DNA of 64,000 nt from Anaerovorax odorimutans (GCA_016841185.1 JAENZQ010000002.1:62001-126000); one strand, 5' to 3'; shown: positions 35,879 through 45,445, numbered from the stretch's first letter. Notes: generated by a model not told the origin, from the sequence alone. Numbers and translations: made by a program.

Positions 35879-37204
35879 ATGTCTAAAATCAGAGAAATGG
35901 ATTTGAAGTATAATCTTCACTCTTGGAGTGCCCAGAAAGCACTGAAGCCTGAAGTTATCACTAAGACTGAAGGTATTTATATCTGGAACGAAGAGGGCAA
36001 AAAATTCTATGATATGTCTGCACAATTGGTTAATATGAATCTGGGGCATGGAAACAAAAAAATAATTCAAGCCATTAAAGATCAGGCTGAAAGAATCCCT
36101 TTTATCGGACCGGGTTATGCCCTTGATGTACGAGCAGAAGCAGCTAAAAAAATAGTAGAAGTTGCACCTGACAATATGGCAAAAGTATTCTTTACCAATG
36201 CAGGCGCCGAAGCAAATGAAAATGCCATCAAAATAGCCAAAATGTATACGGGTAAGTATAAAATATTTTCTACCTATCGTTCATATCACGGGGCAACTTA
36301 CGGTGCTGCAAACCTTACCGGTGAACCAAGAAGATTTCCAAGTGAACCGGGAATCCCGGGATTCATTAAGTTCGTCGGACCTTATTCTTACAGAGCACCT
36401 AAAGGCGTAACTTTCAAGAATGATGCTGAAGCTTCCGCTTACTATCTGGAGATACTTGAAGATCAGATCCTTTATGAAGGACCCCAGAATGTTGCAGCTA
36501 TTTTCCTTGAAACTGTTGTGGGAAGCAATGGTGTTCTTATTCCGCCTGAAGGATACATGGAGGGCGTAAGAGAACTCTGTGACAAGTACAACATCGTAAT
36601 GGTAGCAGACGAAGTTATGGCCGGATGGGGAAGAACAGGCAAATGGTTCGCCATTGAAAACTTTAACGTAAAACCTGATTTGATTACTTTCGCAAAAGGT
36701 GCTACTTGCGGATATGCACAAATCGGAGGTGTTATCGTAAGCGATAAAATTGCAAAACATTTTGATGAAAATGTTTTATATTGCGGTCTGACTTACAGTG
36801 CTCATCCCCTTGGATGTGCAGCCGCCATTGCAACCATTGACGCATACACCGAAGAAAATGTATTTGAAAACGTAGATAAAATGGGCAAAATCTTAGGAGA
36901 AATCCTTGAAGACATCAAATCAAAACATGTATCTGTAGGTGAAGTCAGGTATATTGGTCTTTTCAGTGCTATTGAACTGGTTAAAGACAGAGAAACAAGA
37001 GAGCCTCTGGTACCTTATGGCAGAGATCCTGAAGGCCTCATGAAAAAAATCCTTGGTATGCTAAAAGCTGAAGGATTCCTGACCTACACGCACGAAAACA
37101 TCATCATCGTAGCACCACCGCTTATCATCAACGAAGAAGAGCTCAGAGAAGCCATGAAGATCATGGATAATGTTCTTGATTCAGTAGATAATATGGTGAA
37201 ATAA
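35879..37204 (+). CDS. Class III PLP aminotransferase (omega-amino acid/taurine type)
   Basis: A 441-aa fold-type I class III transaminase. Seen: FFTNAGAEANENAIKIAKM (~residues 105-123), YHGATYGAANLTG (~142), VADEVMAGWGRTG (PLP Asp, ~242) and the PLP lysine in DLITFAKGATCGYAQIGG (~273). The N-terminus (LHSWSAQKALKPEVITKTEGIYIW) recalls taurine or beta-alanine transaminases rather than acetylornithine or GABA enzymes, but this is only an impression. The product would be an aldehyde handed to the CoA-acylating dehydrogenase. The ORF track start was moved 10 codons to the ATG at 35879 with TTGGAGG. Ends before a strong terminator. Confidence 0.85.
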   Translation: MSKIREMDLKYNLHSWSAQKALKPEVITKTEGIYIWNEEGKKFYDMSAQLVNMNLGHGNKKIIQAIKDQAERIPFIGPGYALDVRAEAAKKIVEVAPDNMAKVFFTNAGAEANENAIKIAKMYTGKYKIFSTYRSYHGATYGAANLTGEPRRFPSEPGIPGFIKFVGPYSYRAPKGVTFKNDAEASAYYLEILEDQILYEGPQNVAAIFLETVVGSNGVLIPPEGYMEGVRELCDKYNIVMVADEVMAGWGRTGKWFAIENFNVKPDLITFAKGATCGYAQIGGVIVSDKIAKHFDENVLYCGLTYSAHPLGCAAAIATIDAYTEENVFENVDKMGKILGEILEDIKSKHVSVGEVRYIGLFSAIELVKDRETREPLVPYGRDPEGLMKKILGMLKAEGFLTYTHENIIIVAPPLIINEEELREAMKIMDNVLDSVDNMVK

Positions 37205-37242
37205 AGAAGCATAAAAACAGAATACGAAAACACGAAATTATT

Positions 37243-37274
37243 AAAAACAGCTGCTGAAAAGCAGCTGTTTTTGT
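37243..37274 (+). terminator. Terminator after the transaminase
   Basis: AAAAACAGCTGC / GCAGCTGTTTTT stem with a TGAAAA loop. Confidence 0.88.
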
Positions 37275-37443
37275 ATTGTATAAATGAATGTAAAATAGAT
37301 TGTAAAGATTATATATGGTTTTTTTACGACGAAATGTCGACAAATTGCAACAAAAATTAGAAAAATAGCGACATGAATAACAAAATAGGGGAAATATAGA
37401 AATTAGCCATTTAGAGTGAAAATATATTTATAATTTTTTTTAT

Positions 37444-37487
37444 AAAAAATAAGCTGTTCGGCAAAGAATTCTGACAGCTTATTTTTT
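37444..37487 (-). terminator. Terminator of the C_GCAxxG_C_C gene (bidirectional)
   Basis: AAAAAATAAGCTGT / ACAGCTTATTTTTT arms with a 16-nt loop. On the minus strand it lies 47 bp past the gene stop and is followed by T-rich sequence. The rest of 37205-37533 is AT-rich spacer without a recognisable gene. Confidence 0.75.
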
Positions 37488-37533
37488 AAACTTATTGAAA
37501 AATGTATCTCTTAGAATATAATAAAAAAACAAA

Positions 37534-38058
37534 TTATATTTCACCATTTATGATCATCTCTGCCACGTAACGAACAGCCGTTGCAACGACCTCAGGGCAT
37601 TTATCGTTATGCCCTCCTGCTTTTTCAAATTCCGCATATTCATCTTCTTTGCTTAGATCAAAAGATTTGCCCATAATGCGTGTTTGTATTTGATTACATA
37701 ATAGCGATCCGTATTTCTCTTCAAATTTTTCCATTACTTGTTTAGATAAGGCATAGCATTTGGGATTTCTGCCTTTATTAAAGTCTGAACGTTCTCTTCC
37801 TATCCGTTCGCCGATGATCATCACTGCTGCTGATAAAGCCCCGCAATTTCCCTTTGATGAAAGGCCCATTCCAGCAGCCAATCCATATACTGCTTTAAAA
37901 AGGTTATCATCGGGAATACTAAAAGTATCCTGAATCGCCGCAATCGTGCACTGGGGACAATTGCCATATTCTTGTTCGTATTTGTAACCAAGATCTGCTG
38001 CTTTTTCAACTAATTTTGTTTTTTCTTCTTCTTTAAGACCTTTAAAATCTACTACCAT
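37534..38058 (-). CDS. C_GCAxxG_C_C-type putative redox protein
   Basis: A 174-aa cysteine-rich soluble protein matching the C_GCAxxG_C_C family: the paired GNCPQC (~residue 32), GNCGALSAAVMIIGE (~70), then single cysteines in NPKCYAL, SLLCNQI and DKCPEVV. The family is common in anaerobes and thought to be redox-active or metal-binding; no function is established. It is followed by its own terminator and preceded by the VOC gene in the same direction with a 113-bp gap. Confidence 0.8.
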   Translation of the reverse strand: MVVDFKGLKEEEKTKLVEKAADLGYKYEQEYGNCPQCTIAAIQDTFSIPDDNLFKAVYGLAAGMGLSSKGNCGALSAAVMIIGERIGRERSDFNKGRNPKCYALSKQVMEKFEEKYGSLLCNQIQTRIMGKSFDLSKEDEYAEFEKAGGHNDKCPEVVATAVRYVAEMIINGEI

Positions 38059-38171
38059 GTTATCACTACCCTCATTAATTATTAGATATTTTTAAGTCTT
38101 CTTTGTTCTATTTCTTTTAATGCTTAATCGATTATTAAATACACATTTAAACGATCTGCGTTCAATAACGC

Positions 38172-38624
38172 CTAAGTCCATTTTTGAATCTCAACAATAT
38201 TCCCTTCCGGGTCTTTTGCATAAATCAACGTTAATGTGCCTACCTGAGGATAATACCTTGTAATAACTTTCCCTACAGCACTTCCACCTTCTTTAAGAAG
38301 CTCTGCATATGTTTCCTCCACATCATCTACCTCAAAAGCTATATGTGCAAACCCATATGAATTAATATTCAAAGGACCTATATCATCTGCAAAATTATAA
38401 GTAAATATTTCAATGGTTGGACCTTGACCCTCTTCATAGCCTGGCACTGCTAAATGTTCACCTTCAATATGAACGTCCTTTATTCCTGTAACATCATCTA
38501 TCCATTCCCCATACAGGTCCCGTCGGGGTGGCACCGGTTTACAGTCAAATACTTTTTGATAAAACGCCGACAGCTTTTTCCAGTCTTTTGCATTAATATT
38601 GGTATGTGTATATCTTTTTGACAA
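38172..38624 (-). CDS. VOC-superfamily (glyoxalase/dioxygenase-like) protein
   Basis: A 150-aa protein of the vicinal oxygen chelate fold, with two beta-alpha-beta-beta-beta repeats (YTHTNINAKDWKKLSAFYQKVF... and GFAHIAFEVDDVEETYAELLKEGG...YAKDPEGNIVEIQKW). Potential metal ligands are His at the start of each repeat and the Glu in NIVEIQKW. The substrate is unknown. The start is a TTG at 38624, eight bases after GGAGG. Between this gene and the beta-helix gene lies a decayed permease fragment. Confidence 0.82.
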   Translation of the reverse strand: MSKRYTHTNINAKDWKKLSAFYQKVFDCKPVPPRRDLYGEWIDDVTGIKDVHIEGEHLAVPGYEEGQGPTIEIFTYNFADDIGPLNINSYGFAHIAFEVDDVEETYAELLKEGGSAVGKVITRYYPQVGTLTLIYAKDPEGNIVEIQKWT

Positions 38625-38655
38625 TGAACCATCCTCCTTTCATACTCTTGTTAAG

Positions 38656-38778
38656 CTATTTGATATTTGCATGAGCCGGTAGATACAAAATAATATCTGG
38701 AAAGAATATTGTTATAGCAGTAATGAATAAAATAATAATTATAAAAGGAATAACACCGCGGTAAATATGTGCAATAGA
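38656..38778 (-). pseudogene. C-terminal remnant of a TRAP-type permease (DctM-like)
   Basis: The minus strand encodes IAHIYRGVIPFIIIILFITAITIFFPDIILYLPAHANIK and a stop. This matches the end of TRAP transporter large subunits (YRGVLPFhxxxxhxxxxhhxxFPxhxLWLP). It is open for only 40 codons; an in-frame stop lies just before, and the rest of the gene is missing upstream. No dctP or dctQ genes remain nearby. Too short for the ORF track. Identification is by pattern, so moderately sure. Confidence 0.65.
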
Positions 38779-38806
38779 CTATGAACCAAATTGTTTTTTC
38801 AAATAA

Positions 38807-39541
38807 TTAATCATTATGATTCTGATAACCTTCAAAATTATTATCTTTAATAACATTTGTTCCTTCAAATTGAATATTGACAGTCCCCTCTTTTTCAACA
38901 AAGCCCGTATTGTTTATTATGGTGCAGTCTTTGATAACAGCATTTGTTACATTGACCCGATTGTAAAGTCCTAAAGCTTTCCATGAATTATGATGCAGGT
39001 AACAGCCGAAGATATTAAGGATATCCGTGTCAACGGCATATACGCCATATACACCGCATCCTTCCAATTCACAGTTTTGAAGCGTGATTTTTCTACAGCT
39101 TTCAATGTCTACAACACTGCCTTTTCGCTTGGGAGTGATTTTTATATCCCTACTTTGCTGATCTGTTTTATGACATGCCTTTATATTCTTTAAGATAATA
39201 TTATCCGAATCGTTTATTATAAAAATTTGGAAATCCACTCTGCTCCCAAATATCCAAACATCCTTATCACCTGAAATTGTAATATTTTTTTTATTTTGTA
39301 TCACGATTGGTTTATCGATCATATATTTCCCCTCAGAGATAACAATGAGCGCACCATTCTTTGAATTGTTGATTTTATTTTGAATATTATCACCCTGGTT
39401 GATTTTAACAATTCCTTGTTCTTCATCTGCTGTCTTTACCAGTGATGTAGCTTCTGCCCCGCCGTTTATTCTTGACACCGCACTTATAAAAATGATTAGA
39501 ATAAATATTACAGAAACGATTTTCACCTTATTTCTAAACAT
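38807..39541 (-). CDS. Exported right-handed beta-helix protein
   Basis: A 244-aa protein with an N-terminal export signal/anchor (VKIVSVIFILIIFISAVSRI) and parallel beta-helix repeats (NITISGDKDVWIFG, NIILKNIKACH, KITLQNCELEGCGVYGVYAVDTDILNIFGCYLHHNSW, NVTNAVIKDCTIINNTG) as in NosD/pectate-lyase-like folds. No catalytic site can be assigned. The start was moved 26 codons to the ATG at 39541, preceded by GGGGGGAG. It is the last gene of the A2M-MEMO-beta-helix run, 10 bp after the MEMO-like gene. Confidence 0.78.
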   Translation of the reverse strand: MFRNKVKIVSVIFILIIFISAVSRINGGAEATSLVKTADEEQGIVKINQGDNIQNKINNSKNGALIVISEGKYMIDKPIVIQNKKNITISGDKDVWIFGSRVDFQIFIINDSDNIILKNIKACHKTDQQSRDIKITPKRKGSVVDIESCRKITLQNCELEGCGVYGVYAVDTDILNIFGCYLHHNSWKALGLYNRVNVTNAVIKDCTIINNTGFVEKEGTVNIQFEGTNVIKDNNFEGYQNHND

Positions 39542-39551
39542 AATCTCCCCC

Positions 39552-40457
39552 CTATTCGGCTGTCCTATAAAACAGCATCGTAAAGTAACTGGTATTACTC
39601 TCTCCATATTCTCCGGCAATTTTCGACGAGTTGGAATGATCCAGGATTTTCAACCCTAAAGCATTTTCTCTATTTGTGATTTCTAATATAGTCATAATTG
39701 TCGGAGGTGAATCGAAATAATCATTATCCATACGGCTGATAGCAACAAAGTCCCTATTTTCAATGGTCTTAATACTTATTTGGTCCATCTGTTCTGCCTT
39801 ATCAGGAGGTAAGTAATGAGAGAAATCAACGGACCCGATTACAAGATGCTTCTTATCTCCTACACTTTCAATTATTGTATTGGCAAGCGCCTTAGATTTT
39901 TCCTGGCCAAGATTGCCATGAAGAACCAAAGGCACCACCCGTACTTCCGGGAAATAATACTTTACATAAGGTATTAAAGCTGCTATGGAGTGTTCGTTTT
40001 CCAGAAGACTCATGTCTTTTCCCGCCCCAGTTCTCTCCGCTATCCGATCCACAATATCTTTTTCCGCATTCAATATCCCGAAAGGCGTCTGCCAGTTCCA
40101 ACTGCCTGTATGTATTTTTTCTCTTCCGATACGGTTATGGTTTGGTCCTATCAGGATGATGACTTCAGGAGATGCTGCCGATACTGTTTTAAAAAACTGT
40201 GCAATCATCTCATCCGCAAGTAAATGATGGGGCGTAATGCCTCCGGCTACTACCGGCAAATCAGCGCCTTCTGTCACCTCAGCTTTTTTTATTGAAGCCA
40301 TAAAGTTTTTCTCATCATAATATCGGCAAGAAATGGTAGGGACAGGTATCATGATTTTTTCTTTTATCGCAGCCTTTTTAAAACACTGCCCCGTATATAT
40401 CAAAGCGATGGTAATGACAATGAGTCCGGAAATAATCAATATCTTTTTTTTCATCAT
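39552..40457 (-). CDS. Membrane-anchored MEMO1-like (AmmeMemoRadiSam system B) protein
   Basis: A 301-aa protein with an N-terminal membrane anchor (ILIISGLIVITIALIYTG) and a MEMO/dioxygenase-like domain. Characteristic segments: VAGGITPHHLLADE (~residue 72), ILIGPNHNRIG (~100), LLENEHSIAALIPYVKYYFP (~150) and VIGSVDFSHYLPPD (~210), which carry the conserved histidines. The usual partners (AMMECR1 and a radical SAM enzyme) are absent; instead it overlaps the A2M gene by an ATGA and precedes the beta-helix gene. An extracytoplasmic location for a MEMO domain is notable. A metal-dependent redox or dioxygenase-like activity is possible but unproven. Confidence 0.82.
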   Translation of the reverse strand: MMKKKILIISGLIVITIALIYTGQCFKKAAIKEKIMIPVPTISCRYYDEKNFMASIKKAEVTEGADLPVVAGGITPHHLLADEMIAQFFKTVSAASPEVIILIGPNHNRIGREKIHTGSWNWQTPFGILNAEKDIVDRIAERTGAGKDMSLLENEHSIAALIPYVKYYFPEVRVVPLVLHGNLGQEKSKALANTIIESVGDKKHLVIGSVDFSHYLPPDKAEQMDQISIKTIENRDFVAISRMDNDYFDSPPTIMTILEITNRENALGLKILDHSNSSKIAGEYGESNTSYFTMLFYRTAE

Positions 40458-43400
40458 TCTTCAGCACTCAATATGGTAATCATACTCTGTTCAGTAAAAC
40501 CATATGCACGGCTCTTTCCATGGAGTGCCACACCGCTGTCTGCAGTATACTTTCCGGGTGCTATCACCCTTGCCAAGTATCGGATAGTCTTTGACTGCTT
40601 TTCATTAGGAGAATAATGATATGCAAAGGTTACTTTCTGTCCGTTTTCACTTCCCCAATTATAATCTCCCGGTCCCCCCCTGTTAGGCCGGACATATTTT
40701 AAGCCTGAAGGCAAAACGTCCGTGACCTGGTAATACCCTTCCGGTGCACTTTGATCGAATTCAAGAATCAACTCAATATCAATGACATCTGAGTGCGTAA
40801 ACGTGTCGGTTTCTTTTCCATCTGCAAGATAACGCCTGTTTATGTCCACAAGATGCTGATCGTCGTCGGCTAATTCTTTGACAGAACCGATATAGTTCAC
40901 CGCAAGCTCAATATCACCCTTGATATTGTCAAATTGTATATTTTTAAACGCATCACCGGTCAATACCAGTCTGAATCTGTCCGATCCATTAATATCTATT
41001 TCCTCAGATTTATCACGGATATGATAAGAAAAATTGCTTTCTTTTTTAGTATCAGGTGTCTTTGAAGTAATATAAATTAACCTTTCAAGATTTGTAAGGA
41101 CCTCATCCGTACCATTATCCATCGCATACTGAAATAACCCTTCATGCCCCGGCATATCACTTTTTATACCCATAACAGCACACAAGGCAGTCATTTTAAT
41201 ATTTTCATCTCTTTCATTTCCAAAATCTAAGTATATATACGGCTTTGCAATTTTACCATATCTTTTAATAACCTCCGTGTATATCTTTGCTGCAGAAGCC
41301 TTGTCTCCTAGTTCGGCAAGAGCAATGCCGTAGTATAGTTTTTCTTCTAATCCGATATCCTGGTATTCTAAAAGGTTGTAAATATCAATCAATACCGGCT
41401 CATTCAGTGATGCCAGTCCCCAGTAACATGCGGCCAAATCTGTCAATGTAGTCTTTTCATCATCTATCTGCGTATAAAAATACGATTTTAGATCGATCTC
41501 ATCAAAATTGTCTTTGGAAGCCGAGCATACCTTTGCAGAAAGCTCCGGGCTGCTGCTGTCATAGGGGAAAAGTGCAATCCCTCCGTCATATATCTGATAA
41601 TCGCTCAAATCATCCTTATCAGGTTCTATATATGTCTCCTCAAAGTACTTGATAAGATACTCTCCGGCAATCCTACGGGACAGAACCTGGTCCACCCGAT
41701 ATCCCCAGGAATAATATAAAGCATTCAATGCCCGATAATAACGGGAGATGCCTTTATTGTAAAATACCAGTTCGGCTACGGCATTTTCTCCGGAAGTATT
41801 TACCAGACCGGATATATCCATACCTTCGGTCAAATCAAAATACTCAGTTTTGGCTGTTTCCAAAATATGCTCAACTACCTTAAAGTCCTTCTTTACTGAA
41901 TCCTTCAGTTCCCCTGATTCTGCATATACACTAATAGAATAGTTCCCGGGCACCAACGAATCCAGTATAATATTGCTATATTCCCCCGCCAAACCTTTCA
42001 CTTTGTATGTATCACTATAATCCTGCCCTTCTATCACGACTCTGTATTCTACCTGATCTCTTTGATCCAGTTCAGTACCAAAGGCCCTGAGTGAAATACC
42101 CGGTCGGTCCTGTGCAAGGTAGATATCATTGAAGATCAGATGAACAAAGAAAGGTAGCTTGGTATTGATATTTTTCCGTCCGCTTCCTGCTTGTAAATCT
42201 TTTGTTACCCCCTGATACGTAATACGCCAAGATGTCAGGTTGTCAGGCAGTGTAAATTGCAATATGCCTTTACCATGCTTATCCGTCTTAACCGATCCGA
42301 AGTATGCATTATCCTTAAAATCATATCTTTGTCCTGCTTCGTCTCCGCCTTCACCACATTCTGCAAAATCCATATTTTGTTCATTATCTTTATAAGAGTA
42401 ATACTCCGTTAATATTCCTGTACCAAAGGCAGTATTGTAAATATCACCCAGGGTATCGACATCCTGGCTTCGCATTGCGAAAAATGCCTCGTCTACAGCA
42501 CTGATGTTCACTTCGGCTTCACACGGTTTATCATTCTTATCCATTACCTCAATACCCATCTTTACCGTGTCACCCGGTTTATAATCCTCTTTGTCCGGTG
42601 TAATTTTTATATCAAGTTCCTTTTCCGTATAATCATAATTCAAACTGAGGGACCCTGCATCATGCACTTTCCGGCCGTCAAAATAGACTATTTTTACAAA
42701 GGCATTGGGAATATATTGTTTGACAAATTCAAGTGTCATCTCATTGTCACTGATGGCATCCGTCTTTTGAATCCCGCTTTTTAAAATCACATAAAGAATG
42801 CGCCCTTTTTCATCAACTTTAAACTCTTCTCCGTTTTTGAGCATAACAAGATTTGCTTTTTCCCCTGTCCTGAATCTGTATTTATTATCATGTTCTTTAA
42901 TGGAATAATCATCTAATGTCTCCATATTTTCCATCTGTGCAGCATTGAAAAAAGATTGATAAAGGAATATAGTCTCTTTCACCGGACGGTTTTTTTGATC
43001 ATTTCCCGTCACCTCTATAAAATAACTGCTATGATTGGATATTTCCGAATAAGGGAATTCATATACAGCCTGACCATTGACTGTCCGGATTTCAAATTCA
43101 TCCAATATATTTTCTACCGTATAATACTTATATTTTTTACGGGTCACTTTATTGATGAAATCATAATATTGACCTACTTCTTTTTTCTCCCACCTTCTCT
43201 CGATCAATTTCCCTTTTATCTGCATATCTGCCGCATCGCCTTTATACTTTTCCATATCGTATGCATTAAGAGCATCGTTATTCAATTGGTCAAGCTCAAT
43301 CTTATTACTCATGATCTCTGCAACAAATCCGCCTTGTTCTCTTTTTCCTTTTCCGTATATCATAATATCTCTTGGAAAAAGTTGAATAGATGCATAAGCA

Positions 43401-45445
43401 TATACCTCTTCTTCCTCTGCAGCAGCATTGTTGACCATATAGTTGATATATTTAGGCTCCCAGTGTACAGCCCCTGAATATTTTTGAGAAAACTCCGGCT
43501 TGATATTGACAATTGCACACCCATCGCTGTTGCAGTCGACATTCCCCTTCAGAGGCTGCAAATAATCATGCCATCCGTATTCCTGATAGTTCAGCTTCAA
43601 ACCTGCTACCGGGGAACCCTCAAAGAATGAAGCTTGAATATCCAGATCAAAGCTTTCTCCCAGGAAAAGCGCTCTTTTGTCCGTACTGACATCTATTTTA
43701 TAGGCAGGTTTGGTATATTTATTGACTTGTATATACCTTCGGTTGATGATTTCCTCTTCATGCTTTACGGTTATATAGTAGGAGCCCGGATTAAAATTTT
43801 CATATTCCAAGGAGCAGGTATAAGTCCCATAAGGAGATACTTCAACTTCTTTAGAGACCAGTACCCCTGATACATCTTCGCCATACCTGCCATATACATA
43901 TTTCTCCAACTGGATTGATAATTCCGTAAGCCGGACGTCGCTTCTTGGTTTTGCAACGCCCCAAATCTGTATGGTATCTGTTGGGAGGTACATACCCCTG
44001 TCCAGATATAAATAGGACCAATATTTCTCCGCAGTGTTTGCCAAATCACCTTCATACATATACAAATATGGCCTGCTGTCGATATAGGCAACAAAAGGCA
44101 GCCGATCTTGTGCTGTAAGTGTCATATAATACTGATGTGCATCATTTTTTTCACTTAATTCAAATTCTATGATTCCTTTTTCATTACCGGTACCAGATAC
44201 GATGCCTTCTCCTTTTACTTCAACGCCTGAAACAGGTTCACCGCTACTGATATCATTTACCCATGCAAGAGACTTCTCTTTACCCATCATGACATAGACG
44301 GACAAATCATTGACTTGTAAATGGGTCATATACTCCTTATCTTCATGCATTACCGAAACAAGATAATATCCTTCCTCCAGTTCAGAAGGAAATGCCATTA
44401 CAAGTCTATACCACGGACTGCCTGTTTCATGAATCTTTCCTTTAAAGGACATAACCTCCTTTAGATCAGACTTCTCAAACAAATTTTTTTCAGATTTTTT
44501 TCTTGCCCAAGCAGGCTGACTGTCATTTTTACATAAATCTTCTAAAAAAGCTTTTTCATCGTTATAACGAAACAGCCTGATACCCAATTCTTTATCTAAA
44601 TAGTACTTATCGGCATAAATATCTAATACAGGAATTTCCTCGGATGTGAAATTGTACATTCTATTGGAAAAGTTTAAATTATGATCGTCCTTTGAAGGTA
44701 CTGATTTCTCTTCAGTCTGAAATTGAAACACATAATCTTCTTTAATGGTTTCATTGCTGTTTTTTAATCCTATTCCTTTTTTAAGCTTTACGGTATATAC
44801 GGTCTCATAATCGAGTTTTTCAGGTACGAAGACAACCGTTCCTTTATGGGTCTCAAATGTGCCTTTTACTGCCGGTGTGATTTCGAAAAAATCAGTTATA
44901 CTGTCAATACCTTCATGAGTAAAAGTGATCTCTATCCCGGATTCTACCGGAACATAGGTGGCCTTATCCCTCGGTAATGTCCTCATAATGCGAAATTCTT
45001 TTCGTGTTTGGAAAGCCTTTGATGTCTGTATGCCCTGTTTTTCATCTTTGACAGCAATCTTATAAATACTGTTGTCTTTCAGCGGCTCTTCAAACTGAAG
45101 CACATATTCACTTTTTGATACCTTATTGATAGAAAATGCCTGCTCAGGTACCACACTGACAGATGACTCATGCAAAGACAGACTAATACTGTCATCAGCA
45201 AAAATCTTAAACTTGGAATTGACATCCAAGCCGGCAGCATCCTCATTTATAGCTTCGATTTTTATAATTTCCGCAGAAGCATTTACCAGCTCTTCTATTG
45301 TTTCCGGCTCCTTCCCATTTTCCGTGTTTAACCTGCCTGAATCCGCAGATTGTGAAGCAAGCAGCCAAACACCGCCAATACCTGCTAATATTACAACTCC
45401 TATAATAAAAATATACCACTTTTTAAACCATAATTTAAAATCCAA
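40454..45445 (-). CDS. Alpha-2-macroglobulin family protein lacking the thioester
   Basis: A 1663-aa exported, N-terminally anchored protein (YIFIIGVVILAGIGGVWLLAS). It contains the chain of MG beta-domains of bacterial A2M, including YLYLDRGMYLPTDTIQIWG (~residue 475), the middle LTSWRITYQGVTKDL segment (~1070) and the helical thioester-domain repeats (~1200-1480). Where active A2Ms have GCxEQ the sequence reads SWGYRVDQ (~residue 1250), so no thioester can form, as in other thioester-free members such as YfaS. It may still trap proteases or act as a structural surface protein. The TTG at 45445 with AGGTGGG is chosen over the upstream ATG, so the protein begins just before the anchor. Usual pbpC neighbour absent. 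Confidence 0.85.
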   Translation of the reverse strand: MDFKLWFKKWYIFIIGVVILAGIGGVWLLASQSADSGRLNTENGKEPETIEELVNASAEIIKIEAINEDAAGLDVNSKFKIFADDSISLSLHESSVSVVPEQAFSINKVSKSEYVLQFEEPLKDNSIYKIAVKDEKQGIQTSKAFQTRKEFRIMRTLPRDKATYVPVESGIEITFTHEGIDSITDFFEITPAVKGTFETHKGTVVFVPEKLDYETVYTVKLKKGIGLKNSNETIKEDYVFQFQTEEKSVPSKDDHNLNFSNRMYNFTSEEIPVLDIYADKYYLDKELGIRLFRYNDEKAFLEDLCKNDSQPAWARKKSEKNLFEKSDLKEVMSFKGKIHETGSPWYRLVMAFPSELEEGYYLVSVMHEDKEYMTHLQVNDLSVYVMMGKEKSLAWVNDISSGEPVSGVEVKGEGIVSGTGNEKGIIEFELSEKNDAHQYYMTLTAQDRLPFVAYIDSRPYLYMYEGDLANTAEKYWSYLYLDRGMYLPTDTIQIWGVAKPRSDVRLTELSIQLEKYVYGRYGEDVSGVLVSKEVEVSPYGTYTCSLEYENFNPGSYYITVKHEEEIINRRYIQVNKYTKPAYKIDVSTDKRALFLGESFDLDIQASFFEGSPVAGLKLNYQEYGWHDYLQPLKGNVDCNSDGCAIVNIKPEFSQKYSGAVHWEPKYINYMVNNAAAEEEEVYAYASIQLFPRDIMIYGKGKREQGGFVAEIMSNKIELDQLNNDALNAYDMEKYKGDAADMQIKGKLIERRWEKKEVGQYYDFINKVTRKKYKYYTVENILDEFEIRTVNGQAVYEFPYSEISNHSSYFIEVTGNDQKNRPVKETIFLYQSFFNAAQMENMETLDDYSIKEHDNKYRFRTGEKANLVMLKNGEEFKVDEKGRILYVILKSGIQKTDAISDNEMTLEFVKQYIPNAFVKIVYFDGRKVHDAGSLSLNYDYTEKELDIKITPDKEDYKPGDTVKMGIEVMDKNDKPCEAEVNISAVDEAFFAMRSQDVDTLGDIYNTAFGTGILTEYYSYKDNEQNMDFAECGEGGDEAGQRYDFKDNAYFGSVKTDKHGKGILQFTLPDNLTSWRITYQGVTKDLQAGSGRKNINTKLPFFVHLIFNDIYLAQDRPGISLRAFGTELDQRDQVEYRVVIEGQDYSDTYKVKGLAGEYSNIILDSLVPGNYSISVYAESGELKDSVKKDFKVVEHILETAKTEYFDLTEGMDISGLVNTSGENAVAELVFYNKGISRYYRALNALYYSWGYRVDQVLSRRIAGEYLIKYFEETYIEPDKDDLSDYQIYDGGIALFPYDSSSPELSAKVCSASKDNFDEIDLKSYFYTQIDDEKTTLTDLAACYWGLASLNEPVLIDIYNLLEYQDIGLEEKLYYGIALAELGDKASAAKIYTEVIKRYGKIAKPYIYLDFGNERDENIKMTALCAVMGIKSDMPGHEGLFQYAMDNGTDEVLTNLERLIYITSKTPDTKKESNFSYHIRDKSEEIDINGSDRFRLVLTGDAFKNIQFDNIKGDIELAVNYIGSVKELADDDQHLVDINRRYLADGKETDTFTHSDVIDIELILEFDQSAPEGYYQVTDVLPSGLKYVRPNRGGPGDYNWGSENGQKVTFAYHYSPNEKQSKTIRYLARVIAPGKYTADSGVALHGKSRAYGFTEQSMITILSAEE

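Noticed and set aside
36281-36760. 159-aa antisense ORF within the transaminase gene
   Set aside because: Shadow frame of a well-conserved coding sequence, without a ribosome binding site.
42956-43477. 173-aa antisense ORF within the A2M gene
   Set aside because: Shadow of the A2M reading frame; composition and lack of start signals argue against a gene.
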